Assembly (NCBI GenBank): GCA_016758965.1
Contig: JAEPRB010000141.1
Coordinates: 1 to 64,000 of the forward strand
Source of the DNA: Circinella minor
Taxonomy: Eukaryota > Mucoromycota > Mucoromycetes > Mucorales > Lichtheimiaceae
DNA: 64,000 bases
Direction: 5' to 3'
The position numbers were made by a program, and so were the translations under genes. Below the pieces are notes generated by a model. That model did no database searches and was not told the DNA's origin. It was given only the letters and a program-made list of their open reading frames with translations. Shown here piece by piece: positions 22,754-35,394 of this stretch (position 1 is the first letter of the stretch; the number at the start of each line of letters is the position of its first letter).

Positions 22754-25247
22754 TGTTATATATTTTTTTAGAAGAATAAATTATATACAACGTAAGTAAA
22801 AAATAAAAAATAAAAAGAAAACGAGAGTTTAAAAAAAGACACGCGTGACGAAAAAAGAGCTTATGTTGAGAACTATCTGTTGTGTCAGTTTTATTTTTTC
22901 GATTCCGAAAAAAGCACATCAAAGGGCTTGCTCTCCGCTTTTTTTCTTGATCTCGGCCCTTTTTTTTTGTTACACTTCATGAAAGTTTGAGCGGAAATAC
23001 CTGTTACACATAGTCCGTCACCGGACCGCGGTGAATTTTTATATTAATTTAATAATATACCACTACCCATATGGTTTATAGCCGTTTATTAGAGAAGCTT
23101 TTAATTTAATTTCCATGACAAAAAATGAAATTATGAAACAGTTACATTGAAGAAGAGATAAAGTAATTATTGTATTGCTAGATATTAACAACAAAGCTAC
23201 TTGTATATTAATGTGTGTTCAAGTGGTACATAAAAGAGATTTCATTTCCCTAGTTATATAGACTGTTCAACATAAATGTGCAACGTAACACTTTTTTTTC
23301 GTTTCCTTCAAACCAGTAGAAGTTATATGCACAAATATAATCATTGGGAGTGTATGAAGATCTCAACCCACACATGTGAAGTATATAAACTTGTCGATAC
23401 GCATATACTCCTCATGTTTCAACCCTACTTCTTCAGTATCATAGTCAAATGTTTGAAAAGTATCAGGACTGTTTTATTAATTTAAGGAGGCTAAAATCAA
23501 GGGTATCATGTTGTACAAGAATATGCTTGTATTGTTGCTTGGATTACTGCTATGTACTATTAGCACAAGCTATAAACATGCAAGTTTTCATTTCGAATAC
23601 AAGGCTGTTTGGACTAACCCTGATGCTACTAAAAACTCATGAAGCGATATTCAGACAGCAATAAAAGCCTATATTTAAATATTTTTGATGCATTTACGTA
23701 AGAAAGGGATACTGTGTTATTAATTGTAGTGTTTTATATATATACAGTCCATACGTAGCTGCAGAAAAGAAAAGAGACAGCTGAATGATGAAGTGAACCA
23801 AAACTTCTGCTTTTATATCTATGAATGAGTAGAGCTGTTTTTTTTTCTGTATAATCGCCATTATGTAATTCATCATTCAGTACAATAACACAACAGTGAA
23901 GCTAGGCCTCATACAATACATATAATATAAAGCTTCACATTATTCAGTATGGAACCCTTTGTGACTTACATAGACAATGCATAATTGCTGTTTTTAAACT
24001 GTATCAAAAGGCACTAGCTTATTCATATATATAAGCATTGACAAAATGAGAAGCTTTAACACCTTCAGTTTAGTATAAGAAAATAGTCACTCAATATCAA
24101 AAGATAATGAAGATGCACTGCAAGAAAAATAAATATAAAGTAAAAGTAAAAAGTATGTTAATGTCATATTATTAGGGTTTATGATCATTGATTACTATCA
24201 TTAACGATGAACTCTCGAGTATAGGAAAAGATTTCTGTGTACTTTAAATATATTCTCAACCTTGAAGAATGCTAATAAAGGTCTAAAAGAAGGATTAAGA
24301 ATATTCAGTCACCTTGTTGGAAAGGGAGAGCTTCATCTTTTTTAACTCACATGGTCTTAGAAGGTATCGCTAGGCCTTATTAGTATTTATGCAGATTCCA
24401 GATGGCCGTATATACTATAACTACTTTTTCGGGCAGTAATTAAAAGTTTTGGTATTTCAATGAAACGTGTTTGAGTGGTGGATTATACTAAGGTATTTCT
24501 ATTGTAAACTTGATATTTTCTATTGTAAAAACTCACGGCATTGTGTAGTCCCATAAGGGGTGTACATTATTTCTCTATTTAATATATTAACATCCGATTG
24601 TTAAGTGCAAACTCCAATATCATAAAAGTTGAAGGTACGTATTGTATTTATCAGTATATAAAGGTGAAATGAAAAAAGGGGCAAATGGGGTTCCTTCAAC
24701 AGGTACAATTTTTGGATTGGAGAGTGCAATTCTATTCTTATTCTTATTTACTATTATTTGTAAATTCTTATCCTTTTTCAATTATTTTTGTGATGAATAA
24801 ATTAAATAAACGCCTTTGTTGGAAATGAAAAAGTATATGTATTAAAGATTCGAAGAAGAGTCATTGTTTGATACTTTTTTTTGTTAACCTGATATTGTGT
24901 AACGTCTCACTTTAACTAAATACGCACGAAAAATTGGGGCATAAATAGCAAATTGAAAAGCCAATAGATCTGGGTAGATGAAAGAAATTACATATATTAT
25001 GTAGTTATTAGGTTGTATGTACACGCAAAACTGTGGAATAATTTGCTAGATAATTCATTAAGCAAATGACATATACAGCTTTATATTGCAAGAATATGTT
25101 AATTATATCAAGAATTGAAGCGGGAGAAAGAAAACGCGCCACACATAAAAAAGAATGGAAGAGTTGAAAACTGAGCTTTTCCTTTTGAATCTATTTCTTT
25201 TCACCGCATATTCTTTTATTGTTTTATATTTATAAAAGAAAATCATT
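22754..25247. other. Intergenic region between divergent genes
   Basis: About 2.5 kb of AT-rich DNA upstream of both the myosin V gene and the small Cys-rich protein gene. The first 300 bp (myosin promoter) are less AT-rich and include a CCGCGG core at about 23027. The remainder shows no convincing gene, RNA or repeat. Confidence 0.6.
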
Positions 25248-25831
25248 ATGCTTCACTACTTATTACTTTTGTTAACTTTCTTTATATCACAAAGTCAAGC
25301 AGCCAATCCCATTTTATTTTGTAAATGCTTTTGTGGATCAAATAGTACCATTTTTGAACTACCTATGGTGGATCCAAAACCTTGTGCAAACTGTACAAAA
25401 CAGTTTTGTTTGGATAATGTAGAAGATGGCATGTGTGATGGTATTGCCGATGAAACTTGTCCTAGTAACGACTTTCGTACAAATTGTTTTGGTATGAGAA
25501 TAATAATAAAAAATCAAAAAAAAAGTATTTATTAGTTAGGAAAATACTTATTGTTATTGTTATATATTAGCCCGTGACTCGGTTAAGGACGAATCGATTG
25601 TCTTTTTATTTCTTATATTGACAGTGGGGTTACTCATTTCAGCTGCAGTAAAACCTCATTTTCAACGATGGCGTGAGGTAACTTATAAAATAATATAGGA
25701 AGAAAAATTGTGGAGACATTTGTTGTCAAGATAATGTGATTGTGATACTAAAAAAAGTGTAACATATATAATTTATGAAGGAACGGCGAATCAGAAACGA
25801 TTACACACCAGTTGCAAGTCAGGAACGATAG
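25248..25831 (+). CDS. Small Cys-rich type I membrane protein
   Basis: Three exons: 25248-25491, 25571-25677 and 25781-25831, about 133 residues. A signal peptide (LLLLLTFFISQSQA) precedes a short lumenal or extracellular domain with nine cysteines (CKCFC, CANC, FCLD, MCDG, ETC, NCF). A transmembrane helix (IVFLFLILTVGLLISAAV) and a short basic tail ending DYTPVASQER follow. The CKCxC…PCxxCTKQFC pattern recurs in uncharacterised fungal membrane proteins, as I recall them. No enzyme motif is seen. Paired cysteines suggest disulphides in the secretory pathway. The function is unknown. Confidence 0.8.
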
Positions 25832-26172
25832 ATGTACGGGCTAATAGCAGATAACCAATAATGTTAGAAAAGATACTTACTTCTATATTGTATATATTTA
25901 TAAATTTTCATAAAGTCCAGAAAAATTATGGAAACAGTTTGTGTGTAATAATAATTATAAAAATTACTATCTTAGTAAAATAGATATCGGATTATTGTAT
26001 ATTACGAATTATTGGGTGCAAAAAGTACTATATTTGTATATGATGAACTGAGCAACAAAAAAAAATCGATAAATACATGCTTTTTTTTTATTTACAAAAA
26101 GTCAATGAATGATAGTTTCTATTACATGTTATGATTAAAAAGGTATTTAAAGTACATTTTCTTTTAATAAAA
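25832..26172. other. Convergent 3' flanks
   Basis: About 340 bp, AT-rich, between the stops of the Cys-rich protein gene and the NOP4-like gene. Nothing else is seen. Confidence 0.6.
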
Positions 26173-29000
26173 TTATTGATCGCCAGATCTTCCACCTCTG
26201 AATCCACCACGGCCTCGACCCCTGGGTCCGTCTCTGGATCCGCCTCTGAATCCACCTCTGCTGTCCCCACGGAAACCGCCACGGGATCCACCTCTGAATC
26301 CACCGCGAGATCCACCTCTGCTCTCACCACGGAATCCGCCACGAGATCCGCCTCGGAATCCGCCGCGAGATCCACCTCTGCTTTCACCACGGAAACCATC
26401 ACGAGATTCACCTCGGAATCCGCCGCGCGATCCACCTCTGCTTTCACCACGGAAACCATCACGAGATTCACCTCGGAATCCGCCGCGGGATCCACCTCTG
26501 CTTTCACCACGGAAACCGCCACGAGATCCGCCTCTGAATCCGCGCGATCCACCTCTACTTTCGCCACGACCGCCACGACCTCCACCGCGAGATCCACCTC
26601 GGAATCCGCCACGAGATTCGCCACGGTCCTGGTTTCTTCCTGATGAATTGAATTTGTTATCCTTGTCGCTTTTATCTTCTTTTTCACCTGATGATGACTT
26701 TACTGATAATCGTGTAGCAGCTCTTTCAGCGGCTCTTCCTTTTCGTTTCTCAACAACATCCTTGTTCTCGATGGAAAATTCCACAATTAGTCGTCGTTTA
26801 CTATCTTCGCCTTCGAATAATTCTGGGTTATTGTTGAGGTATCGTAATGCAGCCAATGCATGTGAATGCGTCATATATTCCAAGAAACCATAACCTTTAC
26901 TACGCAACTTTTGAGTGGCACTATCGACACGATCTTTGCTTCGAACAATTTTTGCTTGCTTGATACGTGGTAAGAAATGCCAACCTTCTTCCTTTTCTTC
27001 AGCTGTCAAATCTGTTCGCAAACGTCTTTTTACTTCTTCCTTGAATTTTGTGATACATTCACGACCCAATTTTCGTAATCCAACATCATCGATAGAAATA
27101 GGCAAGTTACGAATAGATAAACGTGTTTTACTGACAAATAATGCAGGATCACTATTCAAAAGTCGTTTGCGCATAGCAAATGCCATTTGTCGTTTCTGTA
27201 ATTCAGCTGGTGTCATATGGGCAGCAGCCGGTGTATCGGGAAATACGACACCTTCATGCATCAAGTACAAGTGACGTGTATCTTCTTTACGCCGGATCGC
27301 AGCTTTTTCTTCTTTTAATTTGGATGCTTCACCTCGTTGAACAGCGCGAGTGACATCCAAAACACGACCATCCAATGTAAACTTTAATCCCAAACCACTA
27401 CCAGAATCAGGAGTCAAGATACTGTCATAAACAAGACCCTTTTTCTTCTTTTCACGCTTGGACATGAGAACGTCAGCATCGTCTTCGTCTTCATCAGCAT
27501 CACGAATTGACATCTTTCTAAAGTCTTCAGCTTCTGCCAAAATTTTATCTGCATCTTCCTTGTTTCTCATCAACACAAAACCATTGCCACGCGACAAGCC
27601 AGAACCTTTGTTCTTGGTAATACGAGCATATACAACAGGGCCCCATTGCTTGAAACTAAAATTCGAATAGAAATATATGTATACGTCAGAACCATTATAT
27701 ACTATGTTTCACTTTGAAATAGATTAGACATATTCAATATGTATCAGCTTACAGTTCCTTAAGATCTTGTTCAGTAGATTCAAATAATAAATTACGGACA
27801 AATAAAGTGGCACCTTCAGATGCATCAGGAAGTCGTTTCTTTTCTGGCTTGGTTTCTTTTTGTTCAACTTCTTCCATCTCTACATCTTCGTCAGCATCTT
27901 CCATTTCTTCATCAGATCTTTCTTCGCCATCTTCGCTATCGACTTGAGCAAAATTGATTTTCTCGTCAATTTCATCGACTTCTGAATCATCATCGTCGTT
28001 ATCGTCTTCTTCGTCATCATTATCACTGGATTCTGATTCATCCTCATCCTCATCACCTTCATCATCATCTTCATCGTTGCTACTGTCACTGGATGAATCG
28101 TCATCATCTGATTCTTCACTGCTGCTACTGCTGCTGGAATCACCGGAATCACTTGATGCGTCTTCTTTTTTTTCTGCTTCCTCGGTATTAGCTTCAGTTT
28201 GCTCTACTTGATTGAATCGATCCTTAGATAGCGACCAATCAACAGCAATCGTACGACCGTGATGTTCTGAAGCGTTTAATTTAGCAATTGCCTATATCAT
28301 TCAAAAGTGTTAGTATCATCATTAACGAAATATCAGTCCCTATTATTCCTCCCCCGTGATTATTACTCACAGTTTCAGCATTTTTAACATTCTTAAATTG
28401 AACAAATGCAAAACCACGAAGAGGACCACCGGGAAACTTGCGAGGTAATCGCACTTCTGTTACTTGACCATATTTGCCAAAAATTCCTTCCAAATCCTTT
28501 TCATCATATTTCCAGGGTAAGTTACGAACAATTAAACGAGCTGCCTTGTTAATACCTGTCTTATTAATTCGCGGGCGTTTTGTTTCTTGTTCTTTTTGTT
28601 CTTTTTGTTCTTCAGTTTGATCAGAAGGTGCAGATCGTTTTCCCCCAATGGATTTACGTTGAGCAAATTCCATTGTTAATGGTCGTTTACCCTTGAACTT
28701 GACAGTTTTTAACTTTTCCAAAGCTTCTTTGGCATCTTCAGGAACAGCAAAATGAACATAACCAACACCTTTATTACGAAAAGCAGAATCGTCTTCTTTG
28801 AGTTTGCCTTTGGATTTATCGGCAACGACAAAACAGTTACGAACAGGACCAATTTCACTAAAAAATTCTTCGAGATCTTTACTGGTCGCTGTTGGTGGGA
28901 TCTTTCCAACAAATAAGGTGGAAATAGCCGTAGAAGAGGCAGGAGTTTTTACTGTCTTTGTTGGAGCAGGAGTGTCTATTGTCGTTTCGTTTTCGGCCAT
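26173..29000 (-). CDS. NOP4: Nop4/RBM28-like nucleolar RNA-binding protein with RGG tail
   Basis: Three exons: 29000-28371, 28291-27753 and 27655-26173, about 883 residues. The family acts in 60S ribosomal subunit assembly in the nucleolus. Four RRM-type domains are visible by their RNP motifs. They are LFVGKIPP…VGYVHF (near residue 30), LIVRNLPW…RGFAFVQF (~165), [11 protein letters not shown]…SRGNGFVLM (~370) and RLSIRNLPI…SKGYGFLEY (~550). A long Asp/Glu/Ser acidic block lies between RRM2 and RRM3, as in Nop4. The C-terminal ~125 residues are a GAR domain of [12 protein letters not shown] units coded by a 60-bp tandem repeat. Such a long GAR tail is not something I associate with Nop4. The opposite strand of this repeat is open for 170 codons of Ser/Thr-rich sequence, a by-product of the repeat. 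Confidence 0.9.
26210..26620. repeat. 60-bp tandem repeat coding the RGG tail
   Basis: The GC-richer stretch repeats with a period of 60 bp (20 codons). The copies starting near 26341, 26401 and 26461 are nearly identical, differing at a few positions. Flanking copies are more diverged. The high similarity suggests recent slippage or unequal exchange. Confidence 0.85.
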
Positions 29001-30659
29001 GGTCAATCCAGCACAAAAAAAAATTAAGAGTGAATATAAAAAATAAAAAACTTCTTGTTGAAGGGGTGGTAACTTTAAATCCGCATAAAGGATTGGGATT
29101 CAATATCAAAATTATTGGGAAATGGTGGCTTGGTTTTGAATTGATATTTTCCTCTGCTTTAGTTGCATAAAAATTCAAAATTCATATGAGCTCTGAGTAA
29201 ACTAAACAATCATATCTCATTCTCTCTCTCTCTCTCTCTCTCTCACTGTATATATGTATACATAGAGATACATTTATTGATCGTCAATTTATAGTTATTT
29301 GAATCCTATTTGTCCGACAAAATATGCATAAGTTGCATATTAGCATCCGATGTATTTGGTCGCCTTGGGTACGTATTGCTAACACGACCTTTGTCGCGAT
29401 AAAAATATTAAAAGAGATTTATATAGGTTATTAGCGTAAAGTACTTTAGCAATATTATATGTGCTCTAAAGAGAAGTGTATAATTAAATTGATTATACTG
29501 TAATTGTACTTCCTAAGATGTATCTTTTAAAATATTAATATAATTATTTGTAGTTGTGTCGCATAAATCTATTTGGTATACATCCTAAAAAGAATGAAAA
29601 AAATGTAATAAATTGCATATTTCCTAGAATAGTAGAACGGTTACCATATCAACAACACTCTTCGAATTTTTATAGCATTTGTGGCATTATTATTGTGGAA
29701 CCATGAAAATCCAAGCCTCTCTAAGCCTACCATATAAAGTAATACATTTATATAAACAGTCGGGCGGACCATGATTATTTACGGATACTTACTGTTGTCA
29801 ATAAAAGGTATTGTTATTTTAGCATGGATAAAAGTAAGAAAAAAAAACGAGGAGCAAAAAAAAAAAGATCTCATTGTTTAATGATAATAATAATAATAAA
29901 ATAATATGCAGATCCTGTTTTTTGAGCTTTTGTAGACATATTTTATTATTATAATAATTATTTTAGGAGACTCATGATATGATTATAATTTTTGACATTT
30001 TTGAATTAATTATAACTAACTATCTTTTTCTTGTTGTTTAGGCTGAGAAAATAAACATTTTCAGGCACACACTTACTTTATTATAGAATTGTAGGTGAAA
30101 AAAAAAATTATAAAAAAAGAAACAAAAAATAATTTACTTTTCTTAGTTTCTCGTACGACATTACAAGATCATCGTGTAAAACAATTCTGGGCTTTCTTTT
30201 AATAGTAGTCGTTTCAATTATTACAAATAATAATGATAATCCTAAAAAGAATATTATTTCACTCGATCTCCTTTCGCTAATAATAAAGATCCATCGATCA
30301 ATTTCCAAGCCAAAAAAAAAAAAAAGAAAATCGGATGTAAAATATGTTTTTAATATCGAAAAGAAAGGAGAAGTGGGGCGTTCTTTTTCTTCTTTTGCAT
30401 ATGTTATGGTTGGATATTAATATAAAGTTCTACAAATTAGAAAACGAGGAGCAGGAAACTAATTATATTCGGCAGCAAGGTGCTGAGAAAGTAGCGGGAA
30501 AGGGAGTTTATGTAGTTCGGATTACTTTCCATTATTATTATTGAGAATAATAATATCTTTTTTTTTTTACTCTTTTCTCTCTCTCTTTCCTTTTTTTTTT
30601 ATTCTCCATATAATATACCTCTTTTATTTTTTTATTTTTACCCCGTTCGTTGTTGAGCA
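29001..30659. other. Intergenic region between divergent genes
   Basis: About 1.66 kb upstream of the NOP4-like and TBC genes. It contains a (TC)12 microsatellite at about 29221-29244 and CT-rich tracts at 30560-30650 just before the TBC gene start. No gene is seen. Confidence 0.6.
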
Positions 30660-33491
30660 ATGAGTACTTCCATCATCGCACCTACTCCATTAAGTCACGA
30701 TGAATTTTCATCCGTTTCATTAAATAATAATAATAATAAAGAAGATAATGATAAGAATACAGCTACTCACAACGGTAATGACTTGGAAACTGATTCACTT
30801 AGTTCCCAAGGATACACTACTTCTGACACCACAGACGAAATGACACGTTCTGAAGATAATACCCGTATTTCACAAGATACTGTCAAAGAAGGTAAATATA
30901 ATGAGGCTCAGTGCATAAAAAAGGGAGTGTTGCCTAACACAACAAAATCATATACAGTATCAGAAGACCCACAACCACAAAATCAACAACCAAGACGAAA
31001 AAGTGTCGCAACAACAGTTAGTAGCAATAAAACTCGTGAAACGGATAGCTTTATTAGTACCAATAGCGGAACAAGTAGTAGTAGTGATGATGATGACCAA
31101 GAAGAACATCAATCTTTTACACCAGTAGGAGAAGAAGAAGATGATTATGAATACGATCCACCGACAACAAGCACTACGTTGAATGACAGCTTATTCAATG
31201 AAATATCTTTGCAAGATGCTGCTGATAAGAAACAAGAACAAGAAGTACAGCAGAAAGAAGAACCAACACCAGCTGGTGCTATAACAACAAATGATACCAT
31301 TATTCCACCAATGACTACGACTATTATGACTACGACTACTACCCCTATCATCAAGAAGGAACTAAAATCCACCAGTTCACCTTTACAACCAGTTAACACT
31401 CAAGAAGTGACAACGACGAAAACATCAACATTAGAAACGGTACCAGAAAAAGACCCATTACCAATCACTACTAAACATCCTCAACCCCAAAAACCCGAAC
31501 CAATAAATACTTCCAAAAGTGGATTATTTGGTTTATGGTCAACGATAAAAAGTGCAGGACGCCGGCCGTCTGACCCACAACAAGATACCCCACTGGTTGT
31601 TGAACATCGTACTACCTTATCCGCTGAAGAACGGCAAAAAAGAGTTTTACAACGTCGAAGTGTGTCACAACCTATGCTTGGACAAGAGAATGCTATTTTG
31701 CGACAAATGGAACAATTAAATGTAGAAAATACAAACGATCCTAAAGTTCGCATGTTGACTAGTATGAAACGAAAGTCGATTCGACAAAGTCTTGTGAATC
31801 AAAACAAAAATGTTCGAGATAATTTTGATTGGGGTAAAAACAAAAAAAAAAAAAAGACAAAAGAACGAATTAGTATATATATATAAAGTAGACAAATTGT
31901 GAAACTCAATGCAAAATATTATATATGATAATTATGGTAGATTTTTGGGCTGGTTTATTATGTGATTATGAACAAACAAGGAGAAGTAGAAAATTCTTAC
32001 TTCATAATGTCGAATTAGGTATCCCACCTTCCATTCGTGGTATGGTTTGGCAAATGCTTTCAGAATCCAAGAACCATGAATTACAAAGCAAGTACATTGA
32101 ACTATTAAACACGCCGAGCGCTTATGAAAAAATGATTCAGCGAGATCTCGCACGGACTTTCCCTGGTCATAAGTTTTTCAAAGAACGGGATGGGGTTGGT
32201 CAAGAAGGTCTTTATAATGTCGTTCGAGCTTATAGTGTTCATGACCAAGAAGTTGGTTATTGTCAAGGCTTAGCATTTGTTGTTGGACCTTTATTACTTA
32301 ATGTAAGGAGAATAAATGAATGAATGTATTTTGATATCATAGTTGTAATCCAACGCATAGACTAATAATAAACGTTTTTCGTTCTATTCTCCAAATCATA
32401 ATAACTATTATAATAACTTAGATGCCAGATGATGAAGCGTTTTGTGTCTTGGTGAAACTTATGGATAATTATGGATTACGAGGTCATTTTACACCGGATA
32501 TGGAGGGACTTCATTTACGATTATATCAATTTGATGCTCTTGTTGAAGAATATTTACCTCATGTTGCACGACATTTACAACAGCAAGGTATTGGGTCGAC
32601 AATGTATGCATCACAATGGTTCATGACATTATTTGCATATAAATTTCCACTTGAACTGGTATTCCGCATCTACGATTTAATTTTGACGGAAGGAGTTCGG
32701 TCTATATTCCAATTTGCTATTGCTGTACTTAAACGAAATGAAACTGCCATTCTGGGTTTAGACTTTGAACATTTGCTCAACTTTTTAAAAAATGGGTTAT
32801 TTGAAGAATATAAGGTAAAAGTTACAAAAAAAAAAAAAAAGAATGTTTGGAATATATGCATGCATTGTGTTGTGTAATCATAAAATCTTAAATGAAACTC
32901 AAAAAGATAATAATTAATTAAAACATATGTACTTATTTCTTTATCTATCATTAGGATGACGATCGACAGTTAGTTGCCGATGCATGTTCATTCGATATCA
33001 CCGTAAAGCGACTCCTTCAATTGGAAAAGGAACATAAGCAACAACAAGCCAAAGAAGTAGCAGATGCACGAACATTAGAACAACTACAAAAGAGCAATAT
33101 TGAACTGCGTGATCAAGTCAAACATCTTGAAACAACTTCAACCACTGTAGAACAAGAACGTAAAGATATATGTGTCCAATTGAGCAAGAGTCAAGCTGAC
33201 TTATCCCATGCTTATGATGAACAATCTTCACTTAATGATTTAGTTGGATTATTGCGTGATGAAGTTAAGCTATTACCCCGTAGAATCGAACTACAGTGTG
33301 GTGGATCCGAATTCGAAGAATTATGTACAGAAAATGCTAAACTAGTGGAAAAGAATTCTGTTTTGGAAGATCATTTAGCAAACCTTGAAACATTAGTGAT
33401 TGATATAAAAATGCGATATGCTCAAAGCGAAAATGAACGAGGAGAGTTACAACAAAAACTAAATGAAATGAAAAGATTAATGGGGATGTAA
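30660..33491 (+). CDS. GYP5: TBC-domain Rab GTPase-activating protein (Gyp5/EVI5 type)
   Basis: Four exons: 30660-31833, 31941-32302, 32422-32814 and 32955-33491, about 821 residues. Residues 1-390 are low-complexity (Asn, Thr, Ser, acidic) with a basic patch before the TBC domain. The TBC domain (about 395-645) shows the motifs of the family. They are IPPSIRGMVWQ, the IxxDxxR motif IQRDLAR with the arginine finger at about R463, and YCQG with the glutamine finger at about Q500. Both catalytic residues are present, so activity is expected. A C-terminal coiled coil (about 650-815) follows, as in Gyp5, Gyl1 and EVI5. Gyp5 acts on Ypt1 in ER-Golgi and polarised traffic; the exact Rab here is inferred. 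A poly-A run follows the stop. Confidence 0.9.
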
Positions 33492-35394
33492 AGCCCCCAA
33501 AAAAAAAAAAAAAAAAAAAAATTAAATTGAAAATAATCTCTTTTATTTTTTGTAATAATATAATTATTCTATTTGTAGATTTTTTTATTTATTTTCCCCC
33601 AATTTGTCGTAACTTTAACATTATCTATATATTCCCCTACTCCTTCTGGACCTACATCCTCATTTTTTTTTTAATTTATCAATATTCTCCTTCGATACGC
33701 ATAAATACTACCAGATATATCTTTTTTGAACGTGAGAGTCAACTCACACAACATTTACATAATAACTTTTATACTACATATGATCATTTATTCCTCATTA
33801 TTTCTCCTCGTTCTTCATTTTGTTTTAATTAAATTAAATACTGCTACTTGGTTTTCATTCTTCTATATCTTTATTTACAACGGATTATGGTGTTGGAAAT
33901 AGCTTATTACATTATTTATATTAATAGTTCTGTATACGTAGTACGTAAAATATACTGTTTCCAAAAAGTAATGAGTGTACTATCTAGCTGAATCCATGAA
34001 CAGCTACGTATGAACTTGATGACTAGTTTAGGTGACATATCCTGTCATAAAAAGGTAATGGAAAAAGCAACATGTGTCACGTATAATAAACATTATAAAA
34101 GATGTACGTAGCTTCTACGTAGATATTCAATTTTATACGTAACGACTCTACATGCTACTATAAACATAGATATAATATGGCATGAAAATAAAATAATACA
34201 AGTACAGCCAGCTGATTACGTACAAATTAAAAATTATTCAAATCTGATAATAATATCCATCAATAAAGCAACTACAATTTCATAACAAAATCAGTATCAA
34301 TTGAAAATAAAGAATAGTGCTAGACTATAGGGAATGGAGAATTTTGGACTAGTATTAACTCTTAGGTTGTGTATAGGACTACTATACGTATGGAAAAGGA
34401 AGAGTACGTAACTTTAAAGAAGACGAAAAAGCCACGTTTCTTCAAAGTAACATTCTATATGATACTATAACACGTCGATATCCATCAATTAGTTAATTTG
34501 TATATCCGTCATTCATAATATATATATATATATATATCTGCTATAGAGTATGATACTGATCTTATAAAAAGCTTTGTTAATCTACTTATAAATACGTAAA
34601 CAAAAGTCTTTTTTTTTTTTTTACAAAAAGATGGGCTTATTTTAATATATGATAGCACGTCTGATTAAAACAAATACCAAAATTAAAAATTGCTTTACGT
34701 TCTAGTTGACAGAAAGCATATATTTTTGCTGTCAGAACCAAAAAAAAAAAAAAAAAAGAAAAAAGGTCCTGTACTACTAATCAAAATTCAAATTGACTTC
34801 TAAACATAAAAGTGCTACCACTACTCTTTTTTTTTTCCATATTGCAAGTTGATATTATTGTATCTGCTTGAATTTTTTCTTTAAAAAAAATAAGGCGAGA
34901 TTGTTATTGCCATTATTATTATTTTAATCCTTTAACACTATAAAAAAAATTGAAGTGGTGATGATGAAAGTAGTATTTGACGAGGAATACAATAATGTGG
35001 AATGGATAGTAGTTATCACCTTTGTTTTTATGTGTTTATATAATAATAAGCCGTCTATTTGTCATCCTTTGTGGTTTATATCAGAAACAAAAAAGAAAGA
35101 ATATATGCAGAGAAATATTTGATTTCTTTCTTTATATGTACTCCTGGATAACCAAGGAATGGTATTTCCGTTAGAGATCACACAGATAATGTGACAAGAG
35201 GTGGTATATTATTGCTTTTTATGCAATGTTTACACGGACATTATCGATTCCTTCTTAAACCTGAGCGTTATGATTGCAACCTTTATTGATTAATGTATAA
35301 AATGGCGCACAGGCTTTGTTTTCCACTTTATCTGTTGCATCTCGTTTTTTTTTTACTCTCTTACGCTACTTTTTCTTTCTTCTTCATAATTATA
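33492..35394. other. Intergenic region rich in TACGTA motifs
   Basis: About 1.9 kb of AT-rich DNA without a supported gene. The half from 33930 to 34450 is dotted with TACGTA/ACGTAC motifs. One is a perfect hairpin, ACGTAG-CTT-CTACGT, near 34105-34119. An (AT)n run lies near 34518-34540, poly-T near 34608-34622 and poly-A near 34740-34757. Confidence 0.55.

Noticed and set aside
26131..26643. 170-codon Ser/Thr-rich open frame on the plus strand
   Set aside because: It lies exactly antisense to the RGG repeat of the NOP4-like gene. Its composition is dictated by the complement of the RGG codons, and it has no other coding support.
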